A stretch of DNA of 64,000 bases from positions 806,001 through 870,000 of the forward strand of contig JAWWNJ010000010.1 of assembly GCA_037176885.1 (NCBI GenBank), read 5' to 3'. The translations under genes were made by a program, and so were the position numbers. The notes below the pieces were generated by a model. The model did not search any database, was not told where the DNA came from, and saw only the letters and a list, made by a program, of their open reading frames with translations. The DNA comes from Favolaschia claudopus. Lineage: Eukaryota; Basidiomycota; Agaricomycetes; Agaricales; Mycenaceae. Positions 1-11,806 of the stretch are shown piece by piece (position 1 is the first letter of the stretch; the number at the start of each line of letters is the position of its first letter).

Positions 1-280
1 GAAGATGGGTGTTGTCCGCAGGTGGACAGAGGGTTGCCATGCCTAGGTCGTGCCGGGGCTTGGCCGGGGCAGTGAGTCGGAGGGTGGAGAAAAGGTGTCA
101 ATGTCAATAAGGCGGAACTGAGTCTAACGGTAGCAGAGTAGGATGGGCAGATGAAATATAAAACTTAGCTTGATACCCGAGGCATTCCAGAGGCGACTGA
201 ACTATCGCAGTAATGGATGTAAAACCAGCCATATATTTAGAAATCAACCGACAGTTCATGGGCCGGAAATGGTTCAATTG
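1..280. other. intergenic flank, no gene seen
   Basis: No reading frame of convincing coding character and no recognised repeat. The stretch ends with a CAATTG hexamer (275-280) that is repeated at 3601-3606 on the far side of the inverted-repeat element, so it may be half of a target-site duplication. Confidence 0.5.
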
Positions 281-538
281 TATGGCGGTCCGGATGCACT
301 TTAATCAAATGCCGCAACATATGTCACTTTTCGGCCGATCCGCAATATAAATAGCCATTTTGACCGAAATGCCGCAACATTCACGAGAGATAATCACCTC
401 GTTTATCTTGCGGCATTTCGGTCGAAATCCCGCAACACAAACTTGCGGAGTCAAAAATCCCGCAAGATACAAAGTTCATTTTTTTTTTCTCCCGCAACTT
501 TTTCGCGTTCCGTTTTCAACATCCCGCAACTTTTCAAG
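281..538 (+). repeat. left terminal inverted repeat
   Basis: Left TIR. It contains a nested palindrome in which GACCGAAATGCCGCAA is mirrored about 45 bp later by TTGCGGCATTTCGGTC, plus repeated CCCGCAA words. Its mate is 3344-3600 in reverse orientation. Confidence 0.85.
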
Positions 539-1057
539 ATCAAAGACTGTTAGCATTAAAGGAAGCGCATGTACAATGAGTATGACTGTATGGCACACGT
601 ATGCACAGCAGTACAAGTGTTCAGACGCTCAGCGTTAGAGGAAGGCTGCTTTTCGTTTCAACCGTGTTGATTCAGCCCGATTCCTTATAGCTACGTTCAA
701 TCACTGTCAATGGTGTGTATGAGCTGACCTTCGAGAGCCTTTTCAAAGGATCTTGCTTTGATTCAAGCTGCTCTAAATTCCTCGCTTGAATTAGACAGTT
801 TGAAAATCCCAGTTCAGGACACAGATAGGCGTTTTGTCTACAGCCGTACACTCTCGAGGGCTTTATGGCGGTATATTGCATTCCCAGGAGTACTACTTTG
901 TTCAGGGGTCCAGTGGTCGTGTCATAATTCCCAGGTGAGTCGGCTTGAGCTGTATTCCGTCTAAATCCGACCCAGGTACCGAAGTTGTGTTGTCGGAATT
1001 GAGGAGAAGCCAATGAAAGTTGAAGCCCAAGGAGGTGCTTCAGCGGGACATGAGAGT

Positions 1058-1115
1058 TACAACACACCGCAGGTACGAGGACCATTGTGTTGTAGCGTCT
1101 GTTTACAAGAGACTA
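1058..1115 (+). repeat. 57-bp direct repeat, copy 1 (inside the TIR element)
   Basis: Shares the words TACGAGGACCAT and TTGTAGCGTCTGTTTACAAG with 3722-3779 in the same orientation, with only a handful of mismatches over about 57 bp. One copy lies inside the TIR element and the other just outside it. Confidence 0.7.
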
Positions 1116-1789
1116 CATGAGAGTCCCATTGCTTTAGAAATTCGCGTATGTCCGTAGTGAGGCAACGAATATCATAATTCCGCACAGAGTCGAGATTTCG
1201 ACCTATAGATTTTCATCTGCATGAAAAATCAAGCAACGAGTCCACGAGGTTTTGTTGTAATTAGCTGGTATGAGCTGTCAGAGTGGTTTATACTATGCCT
1301 ATGACGTCGCTGTGACTTACTTACTCTTACTTGGCCCGTGAATGGGAGCGAGCTTGGAGCGAGCACCGACTCGACGAAAACTGAACTGGTTCATAATGAT
1401 GCGATCACGAGCGATTCCCACGGTTCAAGTCGCTTGCGCCGACCACGCCGGTAGAGCCAAATGGATGAAGCTTGGAGAGAGAAGAGTGGGAGGTGTTTGA
1501 ATAATATTTATGAGATCAAACAGAGAGGTTGGTGTCAGTTCCGATCACTAAGCAAGTGAGACAAGCTCAATTGATTGAATCTACGTTATTATCTACCTGG
1601 TACGACTCCAAGACCGGAGTGGGATCATTGGGTCCCAGTATTTGAATAAATTAAGAGGGTTCCAGAACCATATTGGAACAGCCCATGTCAAATTTTAACC
1701 CGCAATTAGGGCTGATACTTGCGCAGATGTTGAGCTTTCAATTGATCAAGACTGAACCATTCGGGAAACAACAAGCTAATTTTCGATGG

Positions 1790-2530
1790 AGAACTCACAT
1801 ACCGAGTTGAACACCGGGGTTTCAACAAAGCTGAATGTTTTGATTCAAGCTCGAGGCGAGACATGATTCGCTTGAGGTTGTAAGAGCGTGGAAAATTGGC
1901 TGGCCTGGGTTTCGGGGGTCGGATTTCAAGCTTCGATGCTCGAATAAACCTGGTTGGGTATCGGAGACTGGTTTGTGGTCTTCTCACTCAGAATGGTAGA
2001 TGCAGAAAGGCCATAGAGTCGAACATTGTAGTTGTGTGTTCTGATCACTAGGCAAAGGAGCGAGGCCGAGGACAAAATCTCAGGATAGAGATAAGCCCAA
2101 TAGACATAGAGGGTTACTTGAGGTTTAATTTGAGTAGATTCTGCTTGGCAGGGCTTCGAAGCCAGGCCTCCAGCGGTTGAATAGGCTCAGAGATTATGAG
2201 ACCAATTCTTTCCACACCGGCCGATGACAAACCTGACTCGAGTCTATGGCTCATACTTGAAGATATGGTCAGATTCCATTCAGTAAACATTTCAAAGACG
2301 ATATGAGGACTCAATATCACTTCCACAGAGCTCATTGTAAATGTCCAACTCACATACCGGTTTGAATCCAGGGCTTTGGAGACGCTGAAGGGAACTTCAT
2401 TCAACCCCAAGGCGAGTTTTTGAAGTCGGAAGAGCGGCGAATTCCAGCTGGGTTCGGGGGGTCGGATTTGAAGCTAAGTTGATCCCCGTTCTGGCGTGAA
2501 TAAAGCCGTTTCGCTATCAGAAGCTAGTTC
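1790..2530 (-). repeat. two diverged copies of a decayed exon-like unit
   Basis: 1790-1985 and 2340-2530 share, in the same order, the word CTCACATACCG (on the minus strand a GGTATGTGAG splice-donor sequence), a GAGGCGAG/AAGGCGAG word and GGGGTCGGATTT followed by GAAGCTTCG/GAAGCTAAG. This looks like a diverged tandem duplication of an intron-containing minus-strand gene fragment. The remaining frames are 93 and 98 codons and I recognise no product. Confidence 0.4.
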
Positions 2531-3343
2531 AGAATAAACCAAATCAACAGACCAAGCACAGGAGGATTAGGAATACACCTGAATGCGATCAAGGAAGTTT
2601 GGGGCAAAGTTGGAATTGGATTGGAAATCTGCTGGCTATGTGTCGTATTAGGTTTTTCGATGAACGTACAAACCGTGGGTTGAGGAAGGCAGGACTGTAA
2701 CAGATTCGATCGGCATTAAGAAAGCAGACATCCAGAGCACCCGGCGCCGCTAGGACACGAAAGATGAACACAAAAGGACTGTACCTCAGTGTCCGATAAC
2801 AAGCAGAACAAGGAGGCAAGCGAGAGAATTGACTTCTGACCGTAACAATTGAAGTATCACTGGCCGAGGAAGTGCCGGTATTCAAGCTCTCATATCAAAG
2901 GAGAATCAGGGAGCGACTAGACTACTAATAGAACGACTTGAATGTCACAAGGCAACTAGTCGTCGCTTCGATGTAGTCGGAATGACTCGGACTCGCGGAA
3001 TAACAATGAGAGAGCTCGAACAGATTGATTGAAATTGGCAAGCTGGTCTCAGAGCCATAGACGAGCCATAGACGCTGAGATACACGAAGATATAGCAGGA
3101 GCCTGAGGCAGACCACAAGGATGGACAGCTTTGATCCAGAGAAGTGCCGGCCCGGAATTTCTGGTCGGGGAAGCACGCAAGCGACGGTAACCAGACCGTT
3201 GGAAGGGTACGGAGGGTACGAGAAGTCAAAGGCACGAAAGCAAGTGAGGCGGCGAGGTTGGCGACGATGGAAACACAGAGAAGATGGTGGTAATCAAGAA
3301 AGAGAGGGGCGTGGGATATCACGAACATGAGTCGGAACATCGG

Positions 3344-3600
3344 CTTGAAAACTTCCGGGATGTTGAAACGGAACGCGAAAAAGTTGCGGGAGAAAAAAAA
3401 AATGAACTTTGTATCTTGCGGGATTTTTGACTCCGCAAGTTTGTGTTGCGGGATTTCAACCGAAATGCCGCAAGATAAACGAGGTGATTATCTCTCGTGA
3501 ATGTTGCGGCATTTCGGTCAAAATGCCTATTTATATTGCGGATCGGCCGAAAAGTGACAAATGTTGCGGGAATCAATAAAAGTGCATCCGGACCGCCATA
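3344..3600 (-). repeat. right terminal inverted repeat
   Basis: Reverse complement of 281-538 with scattered substitutions, ending at CCGCCATA just before CAATTG. It keeps the nested palindrome and the TTGCGG-rich subterminal words, so the two ends have diverged little. Confidence 0.85.
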
Positions 3601-3721
3601 CAATTGTTTCAAACCTGTTGTGCGTACATTGTTAATATTTTAATTCCACTGTGATAATTGTAGCTTTTGCAGGCCCAAGACGAAGGAGCGAAAGAGAATT
3701 AACCATAACTTCAACCTACCC

Positions 3722-3779
3722 TACAACATACCGCAGATACGAGGACCATAATGTTGTAGCGTCTGTTTACAAGAGACTA
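3722..3779 (+). repeat. 57-bp direct repeat, copy 2 (outside the TIR element)
   Basis: Mate of 1058-1115. The sequence between the element's right end (3606) and this repeat is unremarkable. Confidence 0.7.
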
Positions 3780-4239
3780 AACTTACCCGTATTTTGAAGT
3801 ATATATTTAATCCGACCCATAGCTGATAGATTTGTCTTTGCAAAGATACACAAGAGTAGATACAACAGTGCAAATATTGGCTGGAATATCGCGATTGACA
3901 AGAACAGACTATGTTCGAACGGTCCAGCCAGACTCAACTGAATCAAGGCAACCAGCATCTGACACGGTAAACATTTCCCTAAACAGCGTGCTCATCCCAA
4001 GAGTTCATACGAAAGCGAGTTACTAAGTAAAATCGATATGATTACAAGGTATTGGTACGGTGTATATGTGCGGGAAAGCATGAAAAAGTGGCAACGCGGG
4101 TGAAAAAACAACATTCAAAGTCATAAGCAAGCAAGTATGTATCCCCGCAAAAGGAAACAGGAAGAAAAACGGATAGAATGTACCCCATGATTCCCAATTT
4201 GTACGCTCGAAGGAAATAAAATCAAGTTGGCGGAACGAA
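3780..4239. other. intergenic, nothing recognised
   Basis: No gene, repeat or RNA recognised. The part next to 4240 is the 3' flank of the GMC oxidase gene on the minus strand. Confidence 0.5.
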
Positions 4240-6978
4240 TCATACGTCCTTGGAAAGGGGAGCAGCCTTGAGCATCGTCGCGGCCTTCTCACCGATACCG
4301 TATATGATCGACTAGATATTTGCTGAGGTCAAAAGAAACGGGGCAAGGGATGGTGATTAATACTCACTGAAGGATGCGAACCAGACTGTGTCGGGAAAAT
4401 CGAGCCATCGGCAACGAACACATTCGTTGTTCCTTGAAGTAGTCAAAATCTCAGCAACGCATACAACCAATAATCGAGAAAATCTACCCTGAACCCGCAA
4501 ATTCGAATCCACCACGCTCCCAATTGCCGCCGTCCCAAGGGGGTGGTAGGCCACGCCCATCGAATCCTTGACAAACTGCTGGAACTGCGCCTCGGTCTGC
4601 ACGCTGCTGCCGGGTGCCAGTTCCGCCCCAATGAAGGGCTGCAGGCTGGATTGCGAGGCGAAGCGGCGGGCACGGATGGCAGCTTTGGTGAGGATGTAGA
4701 GGTCGAAGGGGGATTGCATGCTAGGTGGAGTTCAGCCCAGAAGATTTCAAGAAAGAAGCTGAAGACGAACAGAGCCAGATCGAATTGTGGTGCTGCTTTC
4801 GGGTCGGTGGAGATAATGTGCTGGGATTCATCGTCAAATGTTTAACAAGGATTCGAGATGTCATGAAGACTCACCGTAGACCCCCTCGACATCGGGTGCA
4901 AGAGAATCGGCAAGAATACAAGGTTAGCTGGGTTGGGGAAACCCATGAACTCGACGATAACGGCGTCCTTTTCGAACATGGTGATCAAAGCTTTGTGTGC
5001 GGTGGCGCTGAGACCTGGCGGGGCGGTTTGCAGGAGCGTATGGGCGGTGTTCCATTCGTCGTCGGTTAGGAGGGTGCGGGGGGTTTCGACTGGTTGGACG
5101 GGGGGTTATTTTTGAGTCGGAGCGGAAGAGAGCGGAAATGGCGTACAGTTGAGGGTGAGTTGTAAGCCGGAGTTGGTGATACCTGAGGTGCAGCTAGTTT
5201 TAACTTTTCGAGGTATCAGGTGTACAAGGCAAGCTCACCGGAGGCCAAAGATGCGACGTATCTCGTAGTGGGTTCTGACATTCGAAGGCGGCATCAGTCC
5301 AATCATGATATCAAGGATGAAAGAGAATTAGCTTGAATGCTCACGTTCACTGAGATTTTCACCAACGGCAGGAAGGTTGACGACGGTAGAGATACCGAGG
5401 GGATTCAAGATCTGCAGCGGGTCAACAAAGACCCCGACCACAGCATAAAAGATAAACTGACCGTAGGATTGCCCACCCCACTTAGCTCCAGAACTTGAGG
5501 TGTACCGAAGACGCCTCCGCTCATAATCACTCGGTTGCCAGACTGGGACAGCATGGATGACCTCGATGAAGATAACAGGAAGGGGGCACGTACGACAGTA
5601 ACCTTCTTCCCCGCACTATTCACATACTCCACACCCGTCGCGACGGCTTTGCCGCTCTTCGACTTGGACTTTGCCCATATGATGCGGGAGACAGTAGAGT
5701 TGAGGATGACCTGGAGGTTCTTCCGACCGGCGTTGGGGCGGTCTGTAGCGTGCAAGGTCAGAGAATGAGAGAGAGGAATAGCAAGAAGGAAAGGAGATGA
5801 AAAAAACACACAGTAAGAGTTAGCCGAATACGAGCGCGTGGAGTTGGGGAACATCGCCTTAGCGGCGTACCAAATCCCACTAGGGTCACCGCCGTTCTGG
5901 TCCAGGCTGACCTTGCCTCCAGATGCGACGACGGCGGGGATGACGCCTTTCGACCAGACGCTATCAATACGTATTCAGCCAGATACCGGAGAGGTTCGCC
6001 AAGGAAGCAAAACATACTCTCCGACGAGTGGCCGCTGGGTGTCGCTGATTGGACCGTCCTTGCCGTGGAATGGGGGGAGGCTGGTGAGACCCGGAGTGAA
6101 GGAGAATTGCTCCGCTTGCTTGATGGAGTCGGAGATGCTGTTCCAGTTCCTGCGGAAGAGCATTGAATAACCCGAGGAATTCACGAAGTGGCTAGTAGGA
6201 AGGACAGGCATACCATCCAGAAGCGCCGAACGCTGTTTCCCAGAGATCAAAATCAATCTTGTTGGGGCGAGTGAAGAGGGCGCCGTTGAGGGCAGATGAG
6301 CCGCTAACACATCGAATCCTTGAGGGAGGAGTGTCGGAATATTCGTGTGTACGCACCCCAAAACTTTGCCTCTAGTCATGCTGACGATTTGATTTGAGGC
6401 GTACTTGAGTGGTAGAGATTGATAATTATAGTCGACGGAGGTTCCGGGGAGAGCTTGGATCGAAGGGCCGGTGAGGTTGGTGATATTGGGGCTGAATTGA
6501 TTTAGCTGAGAAGCATACGACTGGCAAAGGGATGTGAACGAACTTGTCGAAACCGCTGTTGAAAACGAAGACTGTCAAGTCAGTAGATCTGGGGGGCAAT
6601 AGAGACATATTACGCACTCGGAGCCGGCTTCAATGACGATGACTGTGTTGGCGGAGTTCTCAGAGACTGTGAAAAGAAGACATCAGGGCTGATTTAGAGG
6701 GGGAGAGATGCGTCAAACGAACGCCTGGTTGCGACAGCCAAACCTGCGAAAAAAGATTAGTACTATACTGTCGGAGACACAAGCAGGGACGCACCTGCTG
6801 TACCCCCTCCTACAACAATGTATGTGACCTTGGATGAAGCCGAAGAGGCTGCGATCGTCGCGTCCTGCGTTGCGTCGGTGTCGGTGTCGGCGATCGCATC
6901 GGAATCAGCGGTCGGGGCGGCAAAAGAAGAGAGGGCGAAAGAAAGACATAAAAGAGTGTGGTAGAGCGCCTTGACCAT
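4240..6978 (-). CDS. secreted GMC oxidoreductase (AA3_2, glucose/aryl-alcohol oxidase-like)
   Basis: FAD-dependent alcohol or sugar oxidase, predicted to be secreted and to yield H2O2 or reduced quinones. It has many exons. The ATG at 6978 opens a signal peptide (hydrophobic MVKALYHTLLCLSFALSSFA) followed by the FAD dinucleotide fold VVGGGTAGLAVATRL, joined over exons 6795-6978 and 6723-6743, then VIEAGS. Further exons give RGKVLGGSSALNG and LFTRP.KIDFDLWE (GMC signature 1 region, like glucose oxidase), GGVFGTPQVLELSGVGNP (GMC signature 2), YHPLGTAAIG with the first active-site His, and VADGSIFPTQSGSHPS with the second. Translation ends ...APLSKDV with TGA at 4240. One junction near 6520-6600 is not clean: keeping frame needs a GC-AG intron (GAGT|GCGTAA) or implies a 1-nt shift. 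I judge it functional but not proven. A 5'-UTR intron (GTAAGT near 7098, minus strand) is possible. Confidence 0.8.
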
Positions 6979-7178
6979 TGTTCAACGAAGGCTCAGCTGC
7001 TCGAAGGATGGTGGGGATGCAGGATGGGCCAGGAGAGCGGTCTTGTGGGATGTTTCGCATGTATATCTGTTTTTTCGAAGATTACGGGGTACTTACGCGA
7101 CCTTTTGTCCACCTGGCACGGTGTTCTGAGTTGCATTTGGAAATCATAGCGCCGGAGACAAGGCAGAGAAGCAGAAAA

Positions 7179-8463
7179 CCGCGGGTGTGAATCGGCTGTG
7201 AGTTTCGGAAGATTTCGGACGGCCGCCGTCGGCGGCCGAATTTTTCAGGGTTCTTTGATTGCCGCTTATACTAACCGGTCTTTTGATTGTACCTTCACCT
7301 CTCGTCGCCTGACTCGCCTCTCGTCACTAACGCTCACTCAATCCTCCTCGCTGATTCTTGCTCGCCCGTTGTATTAGGAACAGTTGCCCCAGCAAACCCA
7401 TAAGCAACCAGACTTCCAGGAACTTCATCCGAATCATCGCGCCCGGCAAGCATCAGCACGCGATCAGTGTCTAACCGGCAGATTGTGTCAGTGAAGAGAT
7501 CTGAAGAGATCCTCAGTAGTTCCTCAGTCCTCGAATCGGTATCAGACGCAGAGGATCTCGGGACCGAAGCCATGTGTGCGTGGTGCACATGATGCGGGGG
7601 ACTGGTTTTCAAGAAAGTTAAGGGTCCAGACTCCAGAGCTGTTCAGACTCAGATATCTCTTCCGTTCCCTCCAACAGCTTCGGGTACGATTTGTTCGAAG
7701 GTTGAATTCTAAAGAAATCACTTACGCTGCATGAAGCAGCATGAAGCGAACCATCGTGTAACGTAATTCAGGTACGTCTCGCTTACCCGCGCACACTCAA
7801 GTCCTTCGTGCCTCATTCCTCCTCGTATTTGTCTGTCTCAGATAATTGGAGCCCGTCACTGTAACATCACCTCAGCGACTCATTTCCCACGTCGTAGCCA
7901 GAGAATCGAGATGCTACTCACCAGGTTACAGACTGTTACAGACAAGAAAATTCAAATTTTCTTTCTTTCGTTCGCCCTACCTACCGGTCCGAGACGGTCC
8001 CAGACGCGATATCGGTGGTACCTGGTGGCAGTGGCAACACGGTTCCGTTCCTACCTCCACCGATGCCACGGAGACCGAATTACGAGAGACCAACAGTAAC
8101 TAGCCAAGCGAACGCACGTCGTCGCAGGGAAACGCCCAAGTCGTCTCCAACGTCTTCGATACGCACTGAGATAGGTAAGCTTCAAATGCATAGAATTTCC
8201 CTCCTTTCTCATGTTTCTTTCCTCCTCAGTCCTCTCTGCGGCAGAATTTTCTGTGGAAAGCATCTGAAAGCATCGGTTTCCGAATGCGACACGGAAGCTT
8301 TTCAGACCTGATCGCCGTTTTTGTATTTCAACTTTCCGCGAGCCACATCCGTCACCAATTACTTACTTAGGAGCCTCCGAGAGAAAAGGGACTTCGTTTG
8401 ATCTAGTTTAATCTGCTCGTGTGCTCTTACATGTCAAACGCCAATGACCTTAAACATTCGCAG
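7179..8463. other. region between divergent oxidase and tyrosinase genes
   Basis: Holds the upstream region of the GMC gene, with a TATAAG-like word on the minus strand near 7265. A minus-strand frame at 7334-7612 (92 codons) begins MKTSPPHHVHHAH and ends EQESARRIE; I do not recognise it. The part 8357-8418 probably contains a relic tyrosinase exon: in phase with the downstream exons it reads ...TSFDLV-stop-SAH, resembling the YDDLVYVH stretch that precedes the copper-A site. Confidence 0.35.
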
Positions 8464-9811
8464 ACTTGAACACCAGGGTAAGTTTGTGCCGTGGTTTCGA
8501 CAAACGGAAAATGTTTGAATGCATGTTACAGATTCATTTTACCGGCCTCTTCCTCCCCTGGCACAGGTGGTACGTCGCCGTCTACGAATCAGCCCTGAAA
8601 GAACGGTGCGGCTTCAAAGGCGTTTCGCCGTACTGGAACTGGGTCGAAGGTGCGCCTCAAAATCCTTCTCATCCCACCATTCTCTCCTCATTCTCGAATC
8701 CCACAAATTCCACAGACTCCAAAGACGTCTTCAACTCCCCCATGTTCAAAGACTCCTCCCCTCGAAGCGGCCTGGGCGGCTGGGGCGACCCCGCAAACGA
8801 CATCCGCGTGCCCGACGGCGCCTTCTCGAACGCCTCCTCATTCCGACTGACGTACCCCGCCCCGCACACCCTTCGCCGCAACTGGACCGCACAGCCGTTT
8901 TTGAACTTCCCGTTGCCGGGATTCATGACGGAGGCAGAGGAGCAGGTGCAGGCCAACGCAACTTTCACGCCGGCGGAGAGGGATAAGCTCGTGCATGGGT
9001 TCGTTGGTGATTATGTTGGGTTCCAGAAGTATTTTGAAGGGTTCAATGTATGTATTTGATTGTGGAGACTAGTGAGCAAAGGCTCGGAGGACTGAACCAT
9101 TCTATTCAGGGCTCGCATGGTGCCGTGCACTTGATGATGGGCGGGTGAATTCAATTTCAGCCGGATTATCTTTGTGCGCGATTCTGAATTGGTGCCACAG
9201 AGATCTCGGTGGAAAGTGCCCGGGAGACGCCCCATCGGATTGTGTAGGCGGTCCAACCTTTTCCGCGAACGGTTAGTCAGATCTCTAAATTTCCCTCTTT
9301 TGAAGCTCAGATTTGAATCCGTTCGTAGAGCCGCTGTTCTGGATGCACCACGCTGTATGTATTCCCCCTGATTCGATACCGTATGATTCTCTGATCAGTA
9401 CTTGTGTCTGCCTCTACATAGATGGTTGATAAAATGTGGTACGCTGCCGGAGTCCCGTTCTCCAATCAAATCTTCCACGAAACAAATCACAATTTCTTTC
9501 ATTTTCGTCAGGTACGACTGGCAAAATGCCCACACAGCAAACAAAAAAGCTTTCTTCGGCGGCTCCCTCCAAGCAATACAAAATGCCACCTACTATCAAG
9601 AATACCCCAATGGCGCGCCTCCATTTTTCTCGGTGCGTTATGTGTTTGCCTTGGTTTTCGGAATGAGATAGATATATAATAATGATGTAACTGACTGCTT
9701 TCTTTTCCCTAGCTGAACTCGACCATGCCGTCCGATGGACTGTTCCCTCAGGCGAGGATACAAGATGTCATGAGCACGACGGAGGGCATGCTTTGCTATG
9801 TCTACCAGTAA
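8464..9811 (+). CDS. tyrosinase-like copper oxidase, 5' end unresolved
   Basis: Type-3 copper enzyme that oxidises phenols, o-diphenols or o-aminophenols. Exons read cleanly from 8464: a 14-nt exon (8464-8477) supplies the second half of a His codon and LNTR; 8532-9047 gives IHFTGLFLPWHRWY (copper A) and CGF.GVSPYWNW; 9110-9144 gives GSHGAVHLMMGG (copper B His pair); then DLGGKCPGDAPSDC; PLFWMHHAMVDKMWYDWQ (third copper B His); and a last exon ending STTEGMLCYVYQ, TAA at 9811. I found no intact upstream exons, signal peptide or start codon. The most plausible preceding exon has an in-frame TAA at 8409-8411, so this may be a recent pseudogene or its 5' exons may differ from my guess. A decayed paralogue lies at 17080-18165. 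Confidence 0.7.
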
Positions 9812-10236
9812 CTCCATGCATTGTGTACCCCATCTCCATGGCCTCATAAAGTAGATACTGAGGGTCGAATACAGATCTCGATAATTATGGCATAGTTGTT
9901 GTTCGATGGGTGTACGACCTGATTTTCTCCTCTAAGCGCCCGCCACATCGTCGACGATGTCTGGTATTCTCTTCGCCCCCGGCCCACACCTCATCGAGGG
10001 GTGTCTCTTCACTGGTACACATAACAAAGCACAAAATGCTATTATTGGGTAGCCCGATAAGCAGCGTGTGGAGGATAAAAATCTTGACGTTACAACATGC
10101 GAGCGCTCTCGAGCGCTTCAATGAAGTGGTAGCCGAAATGAAAAAATGGCCTCCAGCGTTGATCCGGCAAATTCCGCGAAGTTCCCACCGAGTCAATTCG
10201 CGATCCCGTGACATCGAATTTCTTCGCGTCTCGCAA
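9812..10236. other. tail-to-tail intergenic spacer
   Basis: 3' flanks of the tyrosinase (+) and the FMO (-). Open frames on both strands (for example 9910-10467 + and 9885-10274 -) overlap the FMO 3' end and show no recognisable domain; I treat them as chance. Confidence 0.5.
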
Positions 10237-11806
10237 TCACTGAGCAACCGTTCCTCGTGTTCGCTCCCGCTCAAGCTCCAATGCCGCCCGCTTCATATCA
10301 AACATAGCCTCCCTGACTGCCGTTCGCTCCGGATTCCACCTAGGGAGCACCTCATCCAGCTCCGGGCGCGCCTTCACGACCTCCTCCCTCAAAGCACTCG
10401 CAAATTCTTCCTCAAAAGTACCAAGAACGCCGTACGACACAAGAGACGAAGCTTCTGTGGCATTTGAAAAACCGGCCTCCATCTGCCTCCGCCCTGCCGC
10501 AACAGCCTCCAGTCTGGCTTGCTCAAATTCGAGAAGAGTGGAAGCGTCGGTGGGGTATGCGATCGCTCCGCTCCACGCAAGTGCAAGCCACGTACTGCAG
10601 ATGTCTGCAATTGTGAGCGGGGTGTAGCACGCGACGGCGGTGCCGACGAACGCGAGACTGGGGTTGTGGGCGTACAATATATAGCGATGGAGGCTAGGGA
10701 CGCGTGGTGGCGAGATATCGGTTGAGACCAAGGGGACAAGTTTGTCCTCTGCGTCCGAAACACTGATAAAGTCGGGGAATGGGAGGTAACCGGTGCCGAA
10801 GAGCACGCAATCTAGGTCAGGGATGACGGTATTGTCGGTGAGATGGGCGTCCACAACGTGTCGAATGTTCCCCTCCAGCGAATCTACTATGCAGACAGTA
10901 TATTCCTTCACCGGTGCGACCCGTGCGATTCGCGAATCCGGGAGGCTGGGGAATCCAGGGAAGTTCGGATGACGGATGCTTTGAAATACACTTCCCGCAA
11001 CAGTCGCTAGTTGCGCTGCGATATCGTTCCCTGAGTTCGCGTTACCAATAACGAGGATTCTCTGAACGTACAATTAAAAGAAGGGCAAAAAGGAATGAGA
11101 ATTTCTTACTCACCTGCCCTTCATATCCCTCGGGTCCCCGCCAGCCCTGCGCATGCCTCCCCAAGTCTTTTCGCCGCAGCTCATCAACGCCGGGAGTAGG
11201 GGGAAATACCGGGTTATCATAGAACGCCACCGCAACCACCACCGCATCCCAAATTTCCTCCACCTCATCAAATCCGGCGTTTCGATAGCAGCGCATATGA
11301 ACCCGCCACCCTCTCCCACCTTCCAGCTCATCCACACTAAGTACCTGCGTATTCAGCCTGATACATCCCCGAGCGAAAAGCGGTGATGCGAACTCCCGGA
11401 GATACGCATGGGTTTCAGAAAGCGAGGGGAACGGCTGGCCCGCTGCTGTCGACTCGGGTTTTGGGAATGGTGGAAAACGTGAGAAAGACAAGAATTCGGG
11501 GAGGACGTTGCCTATGAGCCCGGAATATGCGGGCGACGGCCAACGAGGAGCTCCAGGGGCAGTCCTCGATGCACTCAACGGATTGTCCAGATACCTCACT
11601 TCACTTGAGTTGATACGACGAGAAATTTTCGATGCAAGAAAAATTTACCACACTCCACCGACATCATCCCGCCGTTCCACGAGCTGCACTTCGTCGAAAT
11701 CTCCGCGATCCAAGAGATTCCGAAGGGTTACAAGTCCAGAGGGGCCACCACCAATGACCAGAACTCGTTTCGGCGTTGCATTTGGGATGGTTTTCGTATT
11801 CTGCAT
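10237..11806 (-). CDS. flavin-containing monooxygenase (FMO) family
   Basis: NADPH- and FAD-dependent monooxygenase for N-, S- or Baeyer-Villiger-type oxygenation; the substrate is not predictable. Three exons, 11649-11806, 11114-11594 and 10237-11061, give exactly 488 codons including stop (487 residues), usual for fungal FMOs. Start MQNTKTIPNATPKR is followed at once by VLVIGGGPSGL (FAD-binding GxGxxG), then ERRDDVGGVW spliced to YLDNP. The middle exon ends GPEGYEGQ and joins RILVIGNANSGNDIA, the NADPH-binding fold, whose usual GxGxSG is GNANSG here. Then FGTGY.PFPDF follows. The C-terminus is charged (ELERERTRGTVAQ). No signal peptide, so cytosolic. It sits between tyrosinase and N-acetyltransferase. 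Confidence 0.85.

Larger units (their letters stand above)
281..3600. mobile_element. non-autonomous DNA transposon-like element with long TIRs
   Basis: The 3,320-bp unit begins TATGGCGGTCCGGATGCACT and ends with the reverse complement of the same bases. The terminal inverted repeats are about 257 bp (281-538 and 3344-3600) with only a few mismatches and small gaps. CAATTG flanks both ends directly; because that hexamer is its own reverse complement, it could be a 6-bp target-site duplication or the outermost TIR bases. Each TIR carries many copies of CCGCAA/TTGCGG in both orientations, as in arrays of transposase-binding subterminal repeats. Interior frames are at most about 140 codons and show no DDE or other transposase motif, so I infer a non-autonomous or decayed element. 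The superfamily is not assignable from the sequence alone. Confidence 0.75.

Noticed and set aside
281..3600. Helitron or LTR retrotransposon
   Set aside because: The ends are inverted and not direct repeats, there are no TG...CA termini, no reverse transcriptase and no Rep/helicase frame.
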